Shown one piece after another: positions 18,722 through 28,953 of a stretch of 64,000 nucleotides of DNA (within the stretch, counting starts at the first letter, position 1; each line of letters begins with the position of its first letter). Source of the DNA: Mycolicibacterium baixiangningiae (lineage in GTDB: Bacteria; Actinomycetota; Actinomycetes; Mycobacteriales; Mycobacteriaceae); contig NZ_CP066218.1 of the NCBI RefSeq assembly GCF_016313185.1, forward strand, positions 744,001 through 808,000, read 5' to 3'. The translations under genes and the position numbers were made by a program. The notes below the pieces were generated by a model. That model was not told the DNA's origin. It did not search any database and worked only from the letters and a program-made list of their open reading frames with translations.

Positions 18722-19065
18722 TCACCGCTCATCGGCTTGGGCGATCGCGGGCGGCGGGTCCGGCTTTCTGTCGCGCTCATAGAACGCATACGTCGTTCCG
18801 CGAAGCTGATGTGAGAAGTGTAGGCAAATGCGATGAGGGCGATGACAACGACGGCTGCCACTCCAATGAATACGGCAGATCGCCAGTCCGGCAACCGGGA
18901 AGCGGATACAAGCCCGATGCCGGATAGGCACCCGAACCAGTACACGCGACGCTCAATCGAAGCGGGAGAAAGTGTTCGCGACCTCCACAGCGGGAACATG
19001 CCGCCAACTACTCCCAGCGCTATGAGACCTACTCCAACCTTTCCTACGAGGTCGTCATCTATCAT
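18722..19065 (-). pseudogene. Membrane-protein paralogue 3, frameshifted and truncated
   Basis: The start region MIDDDLVGKVGVGLIALGVVGG and two helices match the paralogues in one frame as far as AYTSHIS. The family continuation RGTTYAFYERDRKPDPPP is in another frame, joined at about 18803-18806, where one base appears deleted (compare SHIRIRGRTYAF in paralogue 2). It then stops at 18722 in the linker, lacking the second helix pair. Its start overlaps the end of the DUF2563-like gene by 4 bp. Decay of this copy looks more advanced than that of copy 1. Confidence 0.72.
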
Positions 19066-19478
19066 CGGCTGAATCTCCAAGCCTTACTTGGCAACTGGCA
19101 CAGGGATCGCCGCCGGCGGACCCAGTGAGCTGACCGACGTCCAAATATTGAGCCCGAGGGCCATCCGCAGGCGAGCTCTCTGCGCACGGAGCTGACATGT
19201 GACGCGCTCGTCTCATCCTGTGCGAGGAAGGCTGCGGCACCTGCACTCGCCTTTTCAGACAGGTCGCTCAATCTCGCGTGGTGCTCTTGCATGGTGGTCG
19301 TTTGTGCTTCGTCTGCGCGGCGCAATGCGGCTTCGAACTCGTTTGCGGTATCGAAATCGCCGAAGATGCCATTTGTCATCTGTGTTGCTGCAAACCGCCC
19401 CGCGCCTCGGCGGACGATCTCGCCCGCGCTTCTCGAGAAGCCAGCACCCATGCGTAGCAAATCGGCATCAACGAACAA
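19062..19478 (-). CDS. Small DUF2563-like mycobacterial protein
   Basis: 138 aa from TTG 19478, chosen because GGGAGGG lies 4-5 nt before it and MFVDADLLRMGA matches the N-terminus I associate with the mycobacterial DUF2563 family. The core GIFGDFDTANEFEAALRRA and a helical second half (HHARLSDLSEKASAGAAAF) fit a WXG100-like helical hairpin. After about residue 97 (SSVRRE) the sequence becomes arginine/tryptophan-rich and unlike the family, so the C-terminal 40 residues may be read in a shifted frame. An alternative frame also stays open there (ALGLNIWTSVSSLGPPAA). Possible secretion by a type VII system is inference only. Confidence 0.6.
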   Translation of the reverse strand: MFVDADLLRMGAGFSRSAGEIVRRGAGRFAATQMTNGIFGDFDTANEFEAALRRADEAQTTTMQEHHARLSDLSEKASAGAAAFLAQDETSASHVSSVRRELACGWPSGSIFGRRSAHWVRRRRSLCQLPSKAWRFSR

Positions 19479-19837
19479 GTGGCCCTCCCATGCTTTGCTG
19501 AAACCATACCGTCCGTCGTCCGTCCGGCATGTCGGTAATTAAGGCCGCAAACACCATGAACGCGCAGCAGAAGTTCGCGACAACGCGCGGCTCTCGTCAA
19601 GGCCACCGTCTCCGGCACATGCTGAACATTGACATCCGCGAGCTCTAAGCGAGAGCCGCTTTGTCGACGTCTCGCGCGGACATCGCTGGGCCATCGAGAG
19701 GGCTCCGAGCTGCCCGCGCTGTTATGGGTTGTTCCTCGCGATGATGAGTTGTGTGCGTTGTGCCCATCGATCGCTGCCAAAGGTGGCACGCAGACTTAGC
19801 CGGCGAGTTGGAAGTGGCGATCCCGGTCGAGGCCGGT
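19479..19837. other. 359-bp region with no supported gene
   Basis: Short open frames here have no recognisable protein features or ribosome sites, and composition is slightly more AT-rich than the flanks. It separates two minus-strand genes and probably holds the promoter of the DUF2563-like gene. I see no palindromic repeat or RNA gene in it. Confidence 0.5.
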
Positions 19838-20578
19838 TTACCGTCGAGCTGTTCGGAAGTTCTCGAGCATCGCATTGGCGAGGTCGATTGCCCGATTCTG
19901 TTCCCGCGGCGTATCAGGGGAAGGGTCTGTGATCGGCAGCGATATATCGACGATGCCGTTCTCGGTCACTCCCAAAGCGCGCTCATCTCGAACCGGCACA
20001 CCCGTCGGGGAGGTCGAGTTCACAGTCACGACGGCCGACAGGACGTTGCCCGTCACCTCGACGTCGGCGATGGTGTCAGTGAACGTGCCATAGGCATCGG
20101 AATCCATGACCGTCTTACCGTCACACTGCTTCCATTGCTCCACGAACTCGGCGAACAGCGAGCCGGCGTCCGCTGCGCTAGCCAGAACTACCGCGCCGTA
20201 GGTCATCGGACCGTCGGTCACGAAAGTCGTCGCTTCGACGGAGGCTGCGTTGTAGGTCTGCACCTCGAGGGGGGCGGTCACCGCAAAGCACTGAGGCTCG
20301 GTGATCTCACCCTTCACCGCGGCCGTGTTGCGAAGATCAGTGACGCCACGTACGGGCGGGTGCTCGCCGTCAGTGGTGATTTGGTAGCCAACTGCCCGGG
20401 ACAGATCGTCGTCGCTCGGGAGTGCGTTGGTCAACCAGCCATACTCATGTGCCAGCGAAGTGCTGCGCTCAGGCAGTACTTCTCCCGGCGCCGGCTTTCC
20501 GTTGACGGAGTCGGTACAGCCCAGTGTCAACAGGCCTGCGCATACCACTGTGCACATCCGCGCCGAAGTTCGGGACAT
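19838..20578 (-). CDS. Lipoprotein with PknH-type extracellular sensor domain
   Basis: 246 aa. A signal peptide with lipobox LLTLGC (lipidated cysteine near residue 21) marks a cell-surface lipoprotein. The remainder resembles the PknH-like extracellular domain found on mycobacterial Ser/Thr kinases and on many stand-alone lipoproteins. Features of that domain include a pair of cysteines (PQCFAVTAP and WKQCDGKTV, probably one disulfide) and the sequence AAVKGEITEPQCF. No kinase is adjacent. ATG 20578 was preferred to GTG 20584. It is upstream of no obvious partner and its ligand is unknown. Confidence 0.8.
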   Translation of the reverse strand: MSRTSARMCTVVCAGLLTLGCTDSVNGKPAPGEVLPERSTSLAHEYGWLTNALPSDDDLSRAVGYQITTDGEHPPVRGVTDLRNTAAVKGEITEPQCFAVTAPLEVQTYNAASVEATTFVTDGPMTYGAVVLASAADAGSLFAEFVEQWKQCDGKTVMDSDAYGTFTDTIADVEVTGNVLSAVVTVNSTSPTGVPVRDERALGVTENGIVDISLPITDPSPDTPREQNRAIDLANAMLENFRTARR

Positions 20579-20609
20579 GATCACCGGGTAATCGTCATAG
20601 ATCGCGGCG

Positions 20610-22610
20610 TCACGCCCCCAGCGTCCGCAACAGGAACTCGTAGATCAGCGCCGCTCGGAACGCCGCCTGCGAATTGTCCGCGGCGCCGCCGTGTCCGCCC
20701 TCGATGTTCTCGTAGTACTGCACCGGCTGACCCGCGTCTTCCAGCGCCGCGGTCATCTTGCGGGCATGGCCGGGGTGCACCCGGTCGTCGCGCGTCGAGG
20801 TGGTGATGAGCACCGGCGGATACCTGCGCTCGGACGAGATGTTCTGGTAGGGCGAGTATTCCGAGATGAACTCCCAGTCACCCGGATCGTCGGGGTTGCC
20901 GTACTCGGCCACCCACGACGCTCCGGCCAGCAGCAGGTGGAACCGACGCATGTCGAGTAGCGGCACGCTGCACACCAGCGCTCCGAACAACTCCGGATAC
21001 TGCGTGAGCATGATGCCCATGAGCAGCCCACCGTTGCTGCCGCCCTGGGCGCCCAGCTGGTCGACCGTGGTGATTCCGCGCTCGACGAGATCGGCTGCCA
21101 CAGCGGCGAAGTCCTCGCCGACGAGGTGCCGGCCCTCGCGCATCGCCTGGGTGTGCCACGTCGGCCCGTACTCGCCGCCGCCGCGGATGTTCGCCAGCAC
21201 GTAGGTCCCGCCCCGCGACAACCACAGCCGGCCCAGCACACCGTCGTAGCCGGGCGTCCGCGCCACCTCGAAACCGCCGTAGCCGCCCAGCAGCGTCGGC
21301 CCCGGTGCCTGCTTGTGCCGGTGTCCGACCACGAAGTACGGGATCTTCGTGCCGTCCGCTGACGTGGCGAAATGCTGGTCGACCTTCAGGTCGGCGGCGT
21401 CGAAAAATGAAGGCGCACGCTTGATCTCGGTCAGCTCGCCGCCAGCCATCCCGTGCAGCAGCCGCGAGGGGGTGTCGAAACCGCTGGAGTCCAGGAAGAT
21501 CTCGTCACCGAGGTCGTCGGCGGCCACGATCACGGTGTTGGTGTTGTCCGGCAACCCGGGCACGGGCTGCGCCGTCCACGCACCGGGGGTGTACACGTCG
21601 ACCCGGCTCGCGACATCGGCGAGGGTGACGACGACCAGCCGGTCGCGGGTCCACGCGTAGTGGTGCAGGCACGTGTGCTCGTCGGGCTCGAACACCACCT
21701 GCAGCTGCTGTGTCCCGCTGCGGTATTCGTCGTAGTTCGCGGCGAGCAGCGACCCCGCGCGGTACTGCTCGGTGCCGGTGTCCCAGTCGGTGCGCAGCTC
21801 GATGAGCAGCCACTCCCGGTGCGCCGACACCGTGGCGTCGGTCGGCGCGTCGATGCGGATGAGCTCACCGCCGCGCAACTCGTAGACCTCGTCGTTGAAG
21901 AAGTCGACGGCGCGACGCACCATCGTGCGCTCGAAACCCGGGGTGAGGTCTACCGACGCGGTGACGATGACGTCGGTCGCGTCGCCGGAGAAGACCGTCT
22001 CCGCCTCGGCCAACGGCGTGCCGCGGCGCCACCGCTTGACCAGCCGCGGGTAGCCGGATTCGGTCAGCGCGCCCTCCCCGAAATCCGTGCCCACCAGCAC
22101 GGTGTCCTCGTCCTCCCAGCTGATCGCCGTCTTGGCTTCGGGGAGTTCGAACCCGTCATCGACGAATTGCCGTGCGGCGATGTCGAATTCCCGCACTATC
22201 GCGGCGTCCGCACCGCCGCGTGAAAGGCTCACCAGTGCGCGGGTGTGGTCGGGTTCGAGGACGTCGGAGCCCGCCCACACCCAGTTCTCGTCGTCGGCCC
22301 GCGCCAGCGCGTCGACGTCGATGACGACGTCCCACTCCGGTTCCTCGGTGCGGTAACTCTCCAGCGTGGTCCGCCGCCACAACCCCCGCGGGTTGGCCGC
22401 ATCGCGCCAGAAGTTGTAGAGGTATTCGCCGCGGCGGCGGACGTAGGGGATGCGCGCATCGGTGTCGAGCACCTCGAGCGCTTCGGTGCGCATCTGCTCG
22501 AACCGCTCACCGCCGAGGTCGGCAAGGGTCGGTTCGTTGTGCCGTCGCACCCAGTCCAGGGCGTCGTCGCCGGTGATGTCCTCGAGCCACAGGTACGCGT
22601 CGTCAGTCAC
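20610..22610 (-). CDS. S9-family prolyl oligopeptidase (Rv0457c-like)
   Basis: 666 aa with a GTG start (MTDDAYLWLEDITGDDALDWV). The N-terminal two thirds form a beta-propeller-like region, and the C-terminal alpha/beta-hydrolase holds the catalytic triad: serine in GGSNGGLL, aspartate in TRDDRVHPGHA and histidine in EGGHGG. No signal peptide is visible, so it acts in the cytosol on short proline-containing peptides. It lies 22 bp downstream of the FMO gene on the same strand and may share its transcript. Length and motifs are normal for the family. Confidence 0.93.
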   Translation of the reverse strand: MTDDAYLWLEDITGDDALDWVRRHNEPTLADLGGERFEQMRTEALEVLDTDARIPYVRRRGEYLYNFWRDAANPRGLWRRTTLESYRTEEPEWDVVIDVDALARADDENWVWAGSDVLEPDHTRALVSLSRGGADAAIVREFDIAARQFVDDGFELPEAKTAISWEDEDTVLVGTDFGEGALTESGYPRLVKRWRRGTPLAEAETVFSGDATDVIVTASVDLTPGFERTMVRRAVDFFNDEVYELRGGELIRIDAPTDATVSAHREWLLIELRTDWDTGTEQYRAGSLLAANYDEYRSGTQQLQVVFEPDEHTCLHHYAWTRDRLVVVTLADVASRVDVYTPGAWTAQPVPGLPDNTNTVIVAADDLGDEIFLDSSGFDTPSRLLHGMAGGELTEIKRAPSFFDAADLKVDQHFATSADGTKIPYFVVGHRHKQAPGPTLLGGYGGFEVARTPGYDGVLGRLWLSRGGTYVLANIRGGGEYGPTWHTQAMREGRHLVGEDFAAVAADLVERGITTVDQLGAQGGSNGGLLMGIMLTQYPELFGALVCSVPLLDMRRFHLLLAGASWVAEYGNPDDPGDWEFISEYSPYQNISSERRYPPVLITTSTRDDRVHPGHARKMTAALEDAGQPVQYYENIEGGHGGAADNSQAAFRAALIYEFLLRTLGA

Positions 22611-22632
22611 GCACCCATTGTGCGCGACCGCC

Positions 22633-24462
22633 TCAGCTCAGGTGGTGCACCTCCTGCAGCCCGTACACCGGTGTCGGGACTCCTTCGAAGCGGGCCTTGA
22701 GTTGCAGTGCCAGATACAGCGAGTAATGCCGCGACTGGTGCAGGTTGCCGCCGTGGAACCACAGGTTCTCCTGCTGCGTCGGCTTCCACATGTTGCGCTG
22801 CTCACCCTCCCACGGCCCGGGGTCCTTGGTGGTCGACGAGCCCAGACCCCACACCTTGCCCACCTTGTCGGCCACGTCCTGGCCGATCAGGTCGGCGGCC
22901 CAGCCGTTCATCGAGCCGTAGCCCGTCGCGTAGACCACCACGTCGGCCGGCAGTTCGGTGCCGTCGTCCAGCACCACCGAGTTCTCGGTCAGATGCGACA
23001 CCTGACCGTGGGCGAGCCTGATCGTCCCGTCGGCCACCAGATCGCACGCCCCGACGTCGATGTAGTAGCCCGAACCGCGGCGCAGATACTTCATGAACAG
23101 GCCGGAACCGTCGTCGCCCCAATCCAATTCGAACCCCGCGGCCGTCAGCCGTTCGTAGAAGTCCTTGTCCCGGTCCCGGATCGCGTCGTAGATCGGCTTC
23201 TGGAACTCGTGCATGATCCGGTACGGCAGCGACGCGAACGTCAGGTCGGCCTTCTCCGTCGTCATCCCCGCTGCGAGGGCGCGCTCCGAATACAGGTCCC
23301 CGAGGCCGAGATCCATCAGCGAATCCGATTTCACGATGTGCGTCGACGAGCGCTGCACCATCGTCGTGTCGACGCCGTTCTCGACCAGCGCCTTGCAGAT
23401 GTCGTGGGCGGAGTTGTTCGACCCGATCACGACGGCGTGCATCCCGACGTAGCGATCCGGTCCGGGATGGGCGCTGGAGTGGTGCTGCTCGCCGCGGAAC
23501 ACGTCCTGGCCCGGCAACGTCGGGACGTTGGGTTTGCCGGACATGCCGGTGGCCAGGATCAGCTGTGTCGGGCGCAGCGTGAGGCGCTCCCCGTCGCGGT
23601 CCACCTCGACCGTCCACGTCTTCGTCTCCTCGTCGAACGAGGCCGACAGGCAGGACGTCTTCGACCAGTACGGCACCTCCATCACCCGGGTGTAGAACTC
23701 CAGCCAGTCGCCGATCTTGTCCTTCGGCGCGAACACCGGCCAGTTCTGCGGGAACGGCAGGTAGGGCAGGTGGTCGTACCACACCGGATCGTGCAAACAC
23801 AGCGACTTGTAGCGCTTGCGCCACTGGTCGCCCGGCCGCTCGTGGCGGTCGACGACGATCGCGGGCACCCCGAGCTGGCGCAGCCGCGCGCCGAGCGCGA
23901 TACCGCCCTGCCCACCGCCGATCACCAGCGCATAAGGCTGCACCGTCCGCCCGAGCGCCGCTTCCTCTTCGGCGCGCTTCTCCGCCCAGGACCGCGGATC
24001 GGGATCGGACCCGTGGACCGCGCCGAGCACCCGCGACGGCCCCTTCGGCTCCTCGTGGTCCTTGAGCTCCTGCATGGCGGTCAGCAGCGTCCAGGCCACA
24101 TCATTTCCCGCGGAGTCGCCCCGCAGCCGCAGGTGCCCGACGCCGCGGCCGACGGCGGTCTCGAACTCGATGAACGCCGTCGTGACGTCGCCGTCGGCCG
24201 TGGGGGCCTCCCGGGTCCGGAAGTGCGCGGGATCTGTCTCGGCGAGCCGGGTGATGAGCATGTCGGCGATACCGTCGCGACCTTCGAGGGTCTTGAGGTT
24301 CCAGGTGAACGCGACCAGGTCGCGCCAGAAGCTGTCGGTCGCGAACTTCGCCACCACGCGCTCGATGTCACGCACCGCCAGGGCGGCTTCGAAGTCGGCG
24401 AGCCAGGCGTCGACGCGCTGCTGCGGGGTCAGGTCCGTGGTGGGTTCCAGGGTCTGTGTCAT
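22633..24462 (-). CDS. Flavin-containing monooxygenase with N-terminal NTF2-like domain
   Basis: 609 aa from ATG 24462. Residues 1-150 form an NTF2/SnoaL-like domain (RVDAWLADFEAALAVRDIERVVAKFA). From about residue 190 a flavin monooxygenase follows: FAD loop VIGGGQGGIALGARL, then NADPH loop VVIGSNNSAHDIC and the FMO-type ATGMSGKPNVP. A second ATGYGSMNG motif is near the C-terminus. The fused architecture is common in mycobacterial and other actinobacterial FMOs acting on ketones or aromatics. It is divergent from the GAF regulator, aldehyde dehydrogenase and DUF779 genes, suggesting coordinated oxidation of a small volatile compound. The substrate is not established. Confidence 0.9.
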   Translation of the reverse strand: MTQTLEPTTDLTPQQRVDAWLADFEAALAVRDIERVVAKFATDSFWRDLVAFTWNLKTLEGRDGIADMLITRLAETDPAHFRTREAPTADGDVTTAFIEFETAVGRGVGHLRLRGDSAGNDVAWTLLTAMQELKDHEEPKGPSRVLGAVHGSDPDPRSWAEKRAEEEAALGRTVQPYALVIGGGQGGIALGARLRQLGVPAIVVDRHERPGDQWRKRYKSLCLHDPVWYDHLPYLPFPQNWPVFAPKDKIGDWLEFYTRVMEVPYWSKTSCLSASFDEETKTWTVEVDRDGERLTLRPTQLILATGMSGKPNVPTLPGQDVFRGEQHHSSAHPGPDRYVGMHAVVIGSNNSAHDICKALVENGVDTTMVQRSSTHIVKSDSLMDLGLGDLYSERALAAGMTTEKADLTFASLPYRIMHEFQKPIYDAIRDRDKDFYERLTAAGFELDWGDDGSGLFMKYLRRGSGYYIDVGACDLVADGTIRLAHGQVSHLTENSVVLDDGTELPADVVVYATGYGSMNGWAADLIGQDVADKVGKVWGLGSSTTKDPGPWEGEQRNMWKPTQQENLWFHGGNLHQSRHYSLYLALQLKARFEGVPTPVYGLQEVHHLS

Positions 24463-24472
24463 GTGACACAGG

Positions 24473-24533
24473 GCACACCGCGGGACGGGGTGTGCACAAG
24501 GGTTGCACGCCGTTGCACCGCCGCGTGCAACCC
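24473..24533. promoter_or_regulatory. Cluster of inverted repeats in the divergent FMO/GAF-regulator promoter
   Basis: Two nested signals are present. GCACACC (24473-24479) pairs with GGTGTGC (24489-24495). GGGTTGCACG (24500-24509) pairs with CGTGCAACCC (24524-24533), with a further GTTGCAC between. They are probably binding sites for the GAF regulator encoded next door, by analogy with AcoR/MimR-type regulators; this is inference. Confidence 0.65.
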
Positions 24534-24626
24534 GATGCAGCTCTTTCGAGATGTGGCCGCGGTCACATAGAACAGCGGGATGGCAACCGCATTGGCGCGC
24601 AGCTGTGACGGGGAGCACAATCGGCT

Positions 24627-25945
24627 GTGATGCCTCGTCCGCCTGTTCCCGAGCCCGCTGTCGCAGCGGGTGAGGACCCGCGTCAGTACGCCCGGCTGAT
24701 GTCGGCGGTCTACGACGCCACCATGGCGGGTGACCGCGCCCCGGCGCGACCCCGCAGGGTCATCGAGGAATCCTGGCACCGGCTGATGGCGCGTGGCATC
24801 GAGCCCGACGCGCTGCCCGAACCCGAGGTGGAGGGCACCACGCTGGAGGAGTTGCGCCAGTCGTCGGGCCTGATGTCGGTGCTCGAGGATCTCTCGCGTG
24901 GGCTGGAATCGCTGATCGTCGAAGGCGCCAACATCCTGGTGGTCGCCGATGCGCGCGGGCGGGTGCTGTGGCGGGCGGGTTCCCGTGCGGTTCTCGGATC
25001 CGCGGATCGGCTGGGCTTCATCGAGGGTGCGCACTGGGGCGAGAACGCGGTCGGCACCAACGCCATCGGCACTGCGCTGATGTCGAACACCGCGGTGCAG
25101 GTGTTCTCCGCCGAGCACTACTCGCGCAGCCACCACCCGTGGACGTGCGCCGGCGCCCCCATCAAGGACCCCCGCACCGGCCACGTCATCGGCGTGGTCG
25201 ACGTGTCCGGTCCCGCAGCCACCGTGCATCCGACGACGGTGGCGCTGGTCGACGCCGTCGCGCGCCTCGCCGAATCCCGTCTGCGCGAACAACACAACCG
25301 CACACTGAACAGCCTGCGGATGGTCGCCGCGCCCATCCTCGCCCGCATCGGCAGCCCCGCCCTTGCGGTCGACCCCGACGGCTGGGTAGCCGCGGTCGAC
25401 TCGCTTCCGCCGCACCACCGGATCGCGCTGCCCCGCGAGGTCGCGCCCGGCCGCCTGCTCGTCCCGGCCCTGGGACTGTGCGACGTCGATCCGCTGCCCG
25501 GCGGATGGCTGGTCAGGTTGGCCGACGACCACGAAGCCGCCGCCGGGGTCGGGGCGCAGGTCGCGCTGGACCTGCGCAACCCTGACGCGCCGGCACTGCA
25601 GATGGTCGGCCAGGTCGGCGGCTGGCGCCGTTCCCTGAGACTGCGGCACGCGGAAATCCTTCTCGCACTGTCGATTCGATGCGAAGGACGGTCGGCGCCC
25701 GAGTTGGCCGTCGACCTGTACGGCGATGCGTCGCGGGTGGTGACGGTGCGCGCCGAGGTGTCGCGGATGCGCAAGCAGTTCGGCGGACTGCTCGCCGCAC
25801 AGCCGTACCGCATCGCCCACTCCGTACGTCTCGACGTGCAGTACCCCGCCGACATGATGCGGCTCCTGCCCACGTCGACCGCTCCCGTCGTCCACGCCGC
25901 CCGTCTCGAACGCCCGAATTCCCAACCCCTTCAAGGAGGAAACGC

Positions 25946-25949
<4 letters not shown>
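24627..25949 (+). CDS. GAF-domain transcriptional regulator (AcoR-like, without sigma-54 AAA+ domain)
   Basis: 440 aa; GTG 24627 and ATG 24630 are adjacent candidate starts behind GGGGAG. The N-terminus carries the AcoR-type [21 protein letters not shown] helix, followed by a GAF domain (about residues 85-215) with [37 protein letters not shown] split here as key segments. The usual AAA+ module is absent; the C-terminal region instead has a helical DNA-binding-like segment ([25 protein letters not shown]). This actinobacterial variant typically activates alcohol/acetone/aldehyde operons. The stop overlaps the ALDH start (ATGA), so the two are translationally coupled. Confidence 0.85.
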
Positions 25950-27468
<1,519 letters not shown>

Positions 27469-27469
<1 letters not shown>

Positions 27470-28023
27470 TGGATGCCGAACGTGAGCTCGTGCGCGACGA
27501 TTCGCCCGGATCTCGTGCACAAGCTCACGTTCGCCCGCCCCGGGCGCTCGTCACCCAGGCCGCGGCGGACCTCCTCACCGGACTGCAGGGGCGTCACGGC
27601 GCGTTGATGTTCCACCAGTCCGGCGGCTGCTGCGACGGGTCGTCGCCGATGTGCTACCCCGACGGGGAGTTCATCGTCGGCGATCGCGACGTCCTGCTGG
27701 CGGTGCTCGACGTCGGAGTCGACGGCGTGCCGGTCTGGATCTCCGGCCCGCAGTTCGACACGTGGAAACACACCCAGCTCGTCATCGACGTGGTTCCCGG
27801 CCGCGGCGGCGGGTTCAGCCTCGAGGCGCCCGAAGGGATGCGGTTCCTCAGCCGAGGGCGCGCCTTCACCGATGGGGAGAACACCGCCCTCGACCAGGAA
27901 CCGCCGCTGACGGGCGCCCGGTACGCCGACGGAGACCGCCCGCCGAAGCGTGCTCCGGTCGTCGCGGTGGCCGAAGACGCGTGCCCGATACCCGGGAGGC
28001 GCGCCGCGCGCGTGCAGGGTTGA
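27469..28023 (+). CDS. DUF779 protein with a palindrome-derived N-terminus
   Basis: 185 aa if begun at ATG 27469, which overlaps the ALDH stop (TGATG). The DUF779 core starts at about residue 22 (RPPRALVTQAAADLL) and includes HQSGGCCDGSSPMC and FDTWKHTQLVIDVV, with likely metal-binding cysteines and histidine. Residues 4-21 are encoded by the palindromic repeat at 27477-27533, and no other start codon lies close to the core. The repeat therefore seems to have inserted at the gene boundary and been kept as an in-frame extension. A C-terminal tail of about 40 residues also exceeds the core. Works with aldehyde dehydrogenases of this type; exact role unknown. Confidence 0.82.
27477..27533. repeat. 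Palindromic repeat at the ALDH/DUF779 junction (family C)
   Basis: Arms CGAACGTGAGCT (27477-27488) and AGCTCACGTTCG (27522-27533) enclose 33 bp. Total length of 57 bp is close to the palindromes at the DUF559 loci, although the sequence differs. It lies wholly inside the predicted DUF779 coding region, just after its start codon. Confidence 0.85.
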
Positions 28024-28051
28024 CGGCGCCGGCGGCGTTATCGTCGAATGC

Positions 28052-28330
28052 GTGATACCGCTGCCGCGCCCCTGGCTGCTGACCAGTGCGATGTTGGTCG
28101 GCGCCGCGGTCGGGTTGGTGGCCGCCGTCACGTCGACACTGCTGATCACGGCCACCGTCCGCCCTGACGTCGTCATCGCGCTGGCCGTCGGCGTGCCCAG
28201 CGTGCTCGGCGTACTCATGGTCCTGATCGCGGGCAAGCGCTGGGTCACCACAGTGGGGGCGTTCGTGCTGGCCGTCGCGCCGGGCTGGCTGGGCGCACTG
28301 GCGCTGATCGAGGTGGTCAACGGTGGCTGA
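28052..28330 (+). CDS. Small hydrophobic membrane protein (Rv0460-like by position)
   Basis: 92 aa from GTG 28052 (VIPLPRPWLLTSAMLVGAA). Three hydrophobic segments cover nearly the whole length, and no functional motif is visible. Synteny with Rv0460 between DUF779 and the Rv0461-like gene supports it as a real gene. Its last 8 bp overlap the start of the next gene. Confidence 0.72.
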   Translation: MIPLPRPWLLTSAMLVGAAVGLVAAVTSTLLITATVRPDVVIALAVGVPSVLGVLMVLIAGKRWVTTVGAFVLAVAPGWLGALALIEVVNGG

Positions 28331-28922
28331 CAAGAAGAAGGACACCACTGTGGCTGAACACGTGGGGGCCGAACACGCGGGGGCCGAACACGCGGGGGGC
28401 GAGCACACGTCGCCGTACCTGCCGACATTCGACACCGGCGGATTCAGCCGACCCGACCCGGTGGGGCCGCTGGCCGCGAAGCCCGAACACACGCTCACCC
28501 TCGACCGGGATCCCGACCCCGACCCCGACCCGATCGCGTACCAGGCGCTCGAGTTCGACCCCGAGTCGGAGCCGTTGGTCGTCCCGCCCGCGCAGCCGCT
28601 GTCCCTGCCGGGTTCCTACCAGTTCCTCAAACGCTGGGTGTTCGCGCTGGTGCTCGCGGCGGTGTGGGTGGTCGCCGCACCCGTCGGAGCAGGTTTCTAC
28701 TACTGGTGGGTCGGCGACCTGGATCCCGACAAGACGTGGCCGGTCTACGGCGTCCTGGTCTACCTCGTCTGCTGCACGGTCGCCGGTCTGGTCGTCGCCA
28801 TGGTGGCGAGGAAGCCGGTGATCTCGGCGCTGGCGATCGCGCTGATGTCGGCGCCGCTCGCGTCCACCGCCGGTGCGGCCGCGCTCTACGGCGGCTACGT
28901 ATTCGGTTGGATCGCACGCTGA
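28323..28922 (+). CDS. Membrane protein with charged N-terminus (Rv0461-like)
   Basis: 199 aa from GTG 28323, overlapping the previous gene by 8 bp. The cytosolic N-terminal 95 residues are hydrophilic, with a GAEHA repeat (15-bp DNA unit, about three copies at 28356-28403) and a DPDPDPDP stretch. Three transmembrane helices follow from about residue 107 ([18 protein letters not shown]) to the C-terminus. A second GTG at 28350 lies in the same frame and could be the true start. Function unknown; it precedes lpdC as in M. tuberculosis. Confidence 0.75.
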   Translation: MADKKKDTTVAEHVGAEHAGAEHAGGEHTSPYLPTFDTGGFSRPDPVGPLAAKPEHTLTLDRDPDPDPDPIAYQALEFDPESEPLVVPPAQPLSLPGSYQFLKRWVFALVLAAVWVVAAPVGAGFYYWWVGDLDPDKTWPVYGVLVYLVCCTVAGLVVAMVARKPVISALAIALMSAPLASTAGAAALYGGYVFGWIAR

Positions 28923-28940
28923 CATAGCCGCCCCGACCAT

Positions 28941-28946
28941 TAGGGT
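28941..28946 (+). promoter_or_regulatory. Candidate -10 hexamer TAGGGT for lpdC
   Basis: TAGGGT ends 7 nt before GTG 28954, supporting a leaderless start there rather than at GTG 28948. Confidence 0.55.
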
Positions 28947-28953
28947 GGTGAAC

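Noticed and set aside
19645-19875. Small gene in the 19.5-19.8 kb gap
   Set aside because: No ribosome site, no homologous motif, and residue composition resembles noise.
22450-24570. 706-codon frame antisense to the FMO gene
   Set aside because: Histidine/arginine/valine-rich shadow frame over a gene with FAD and NADPH motifs.
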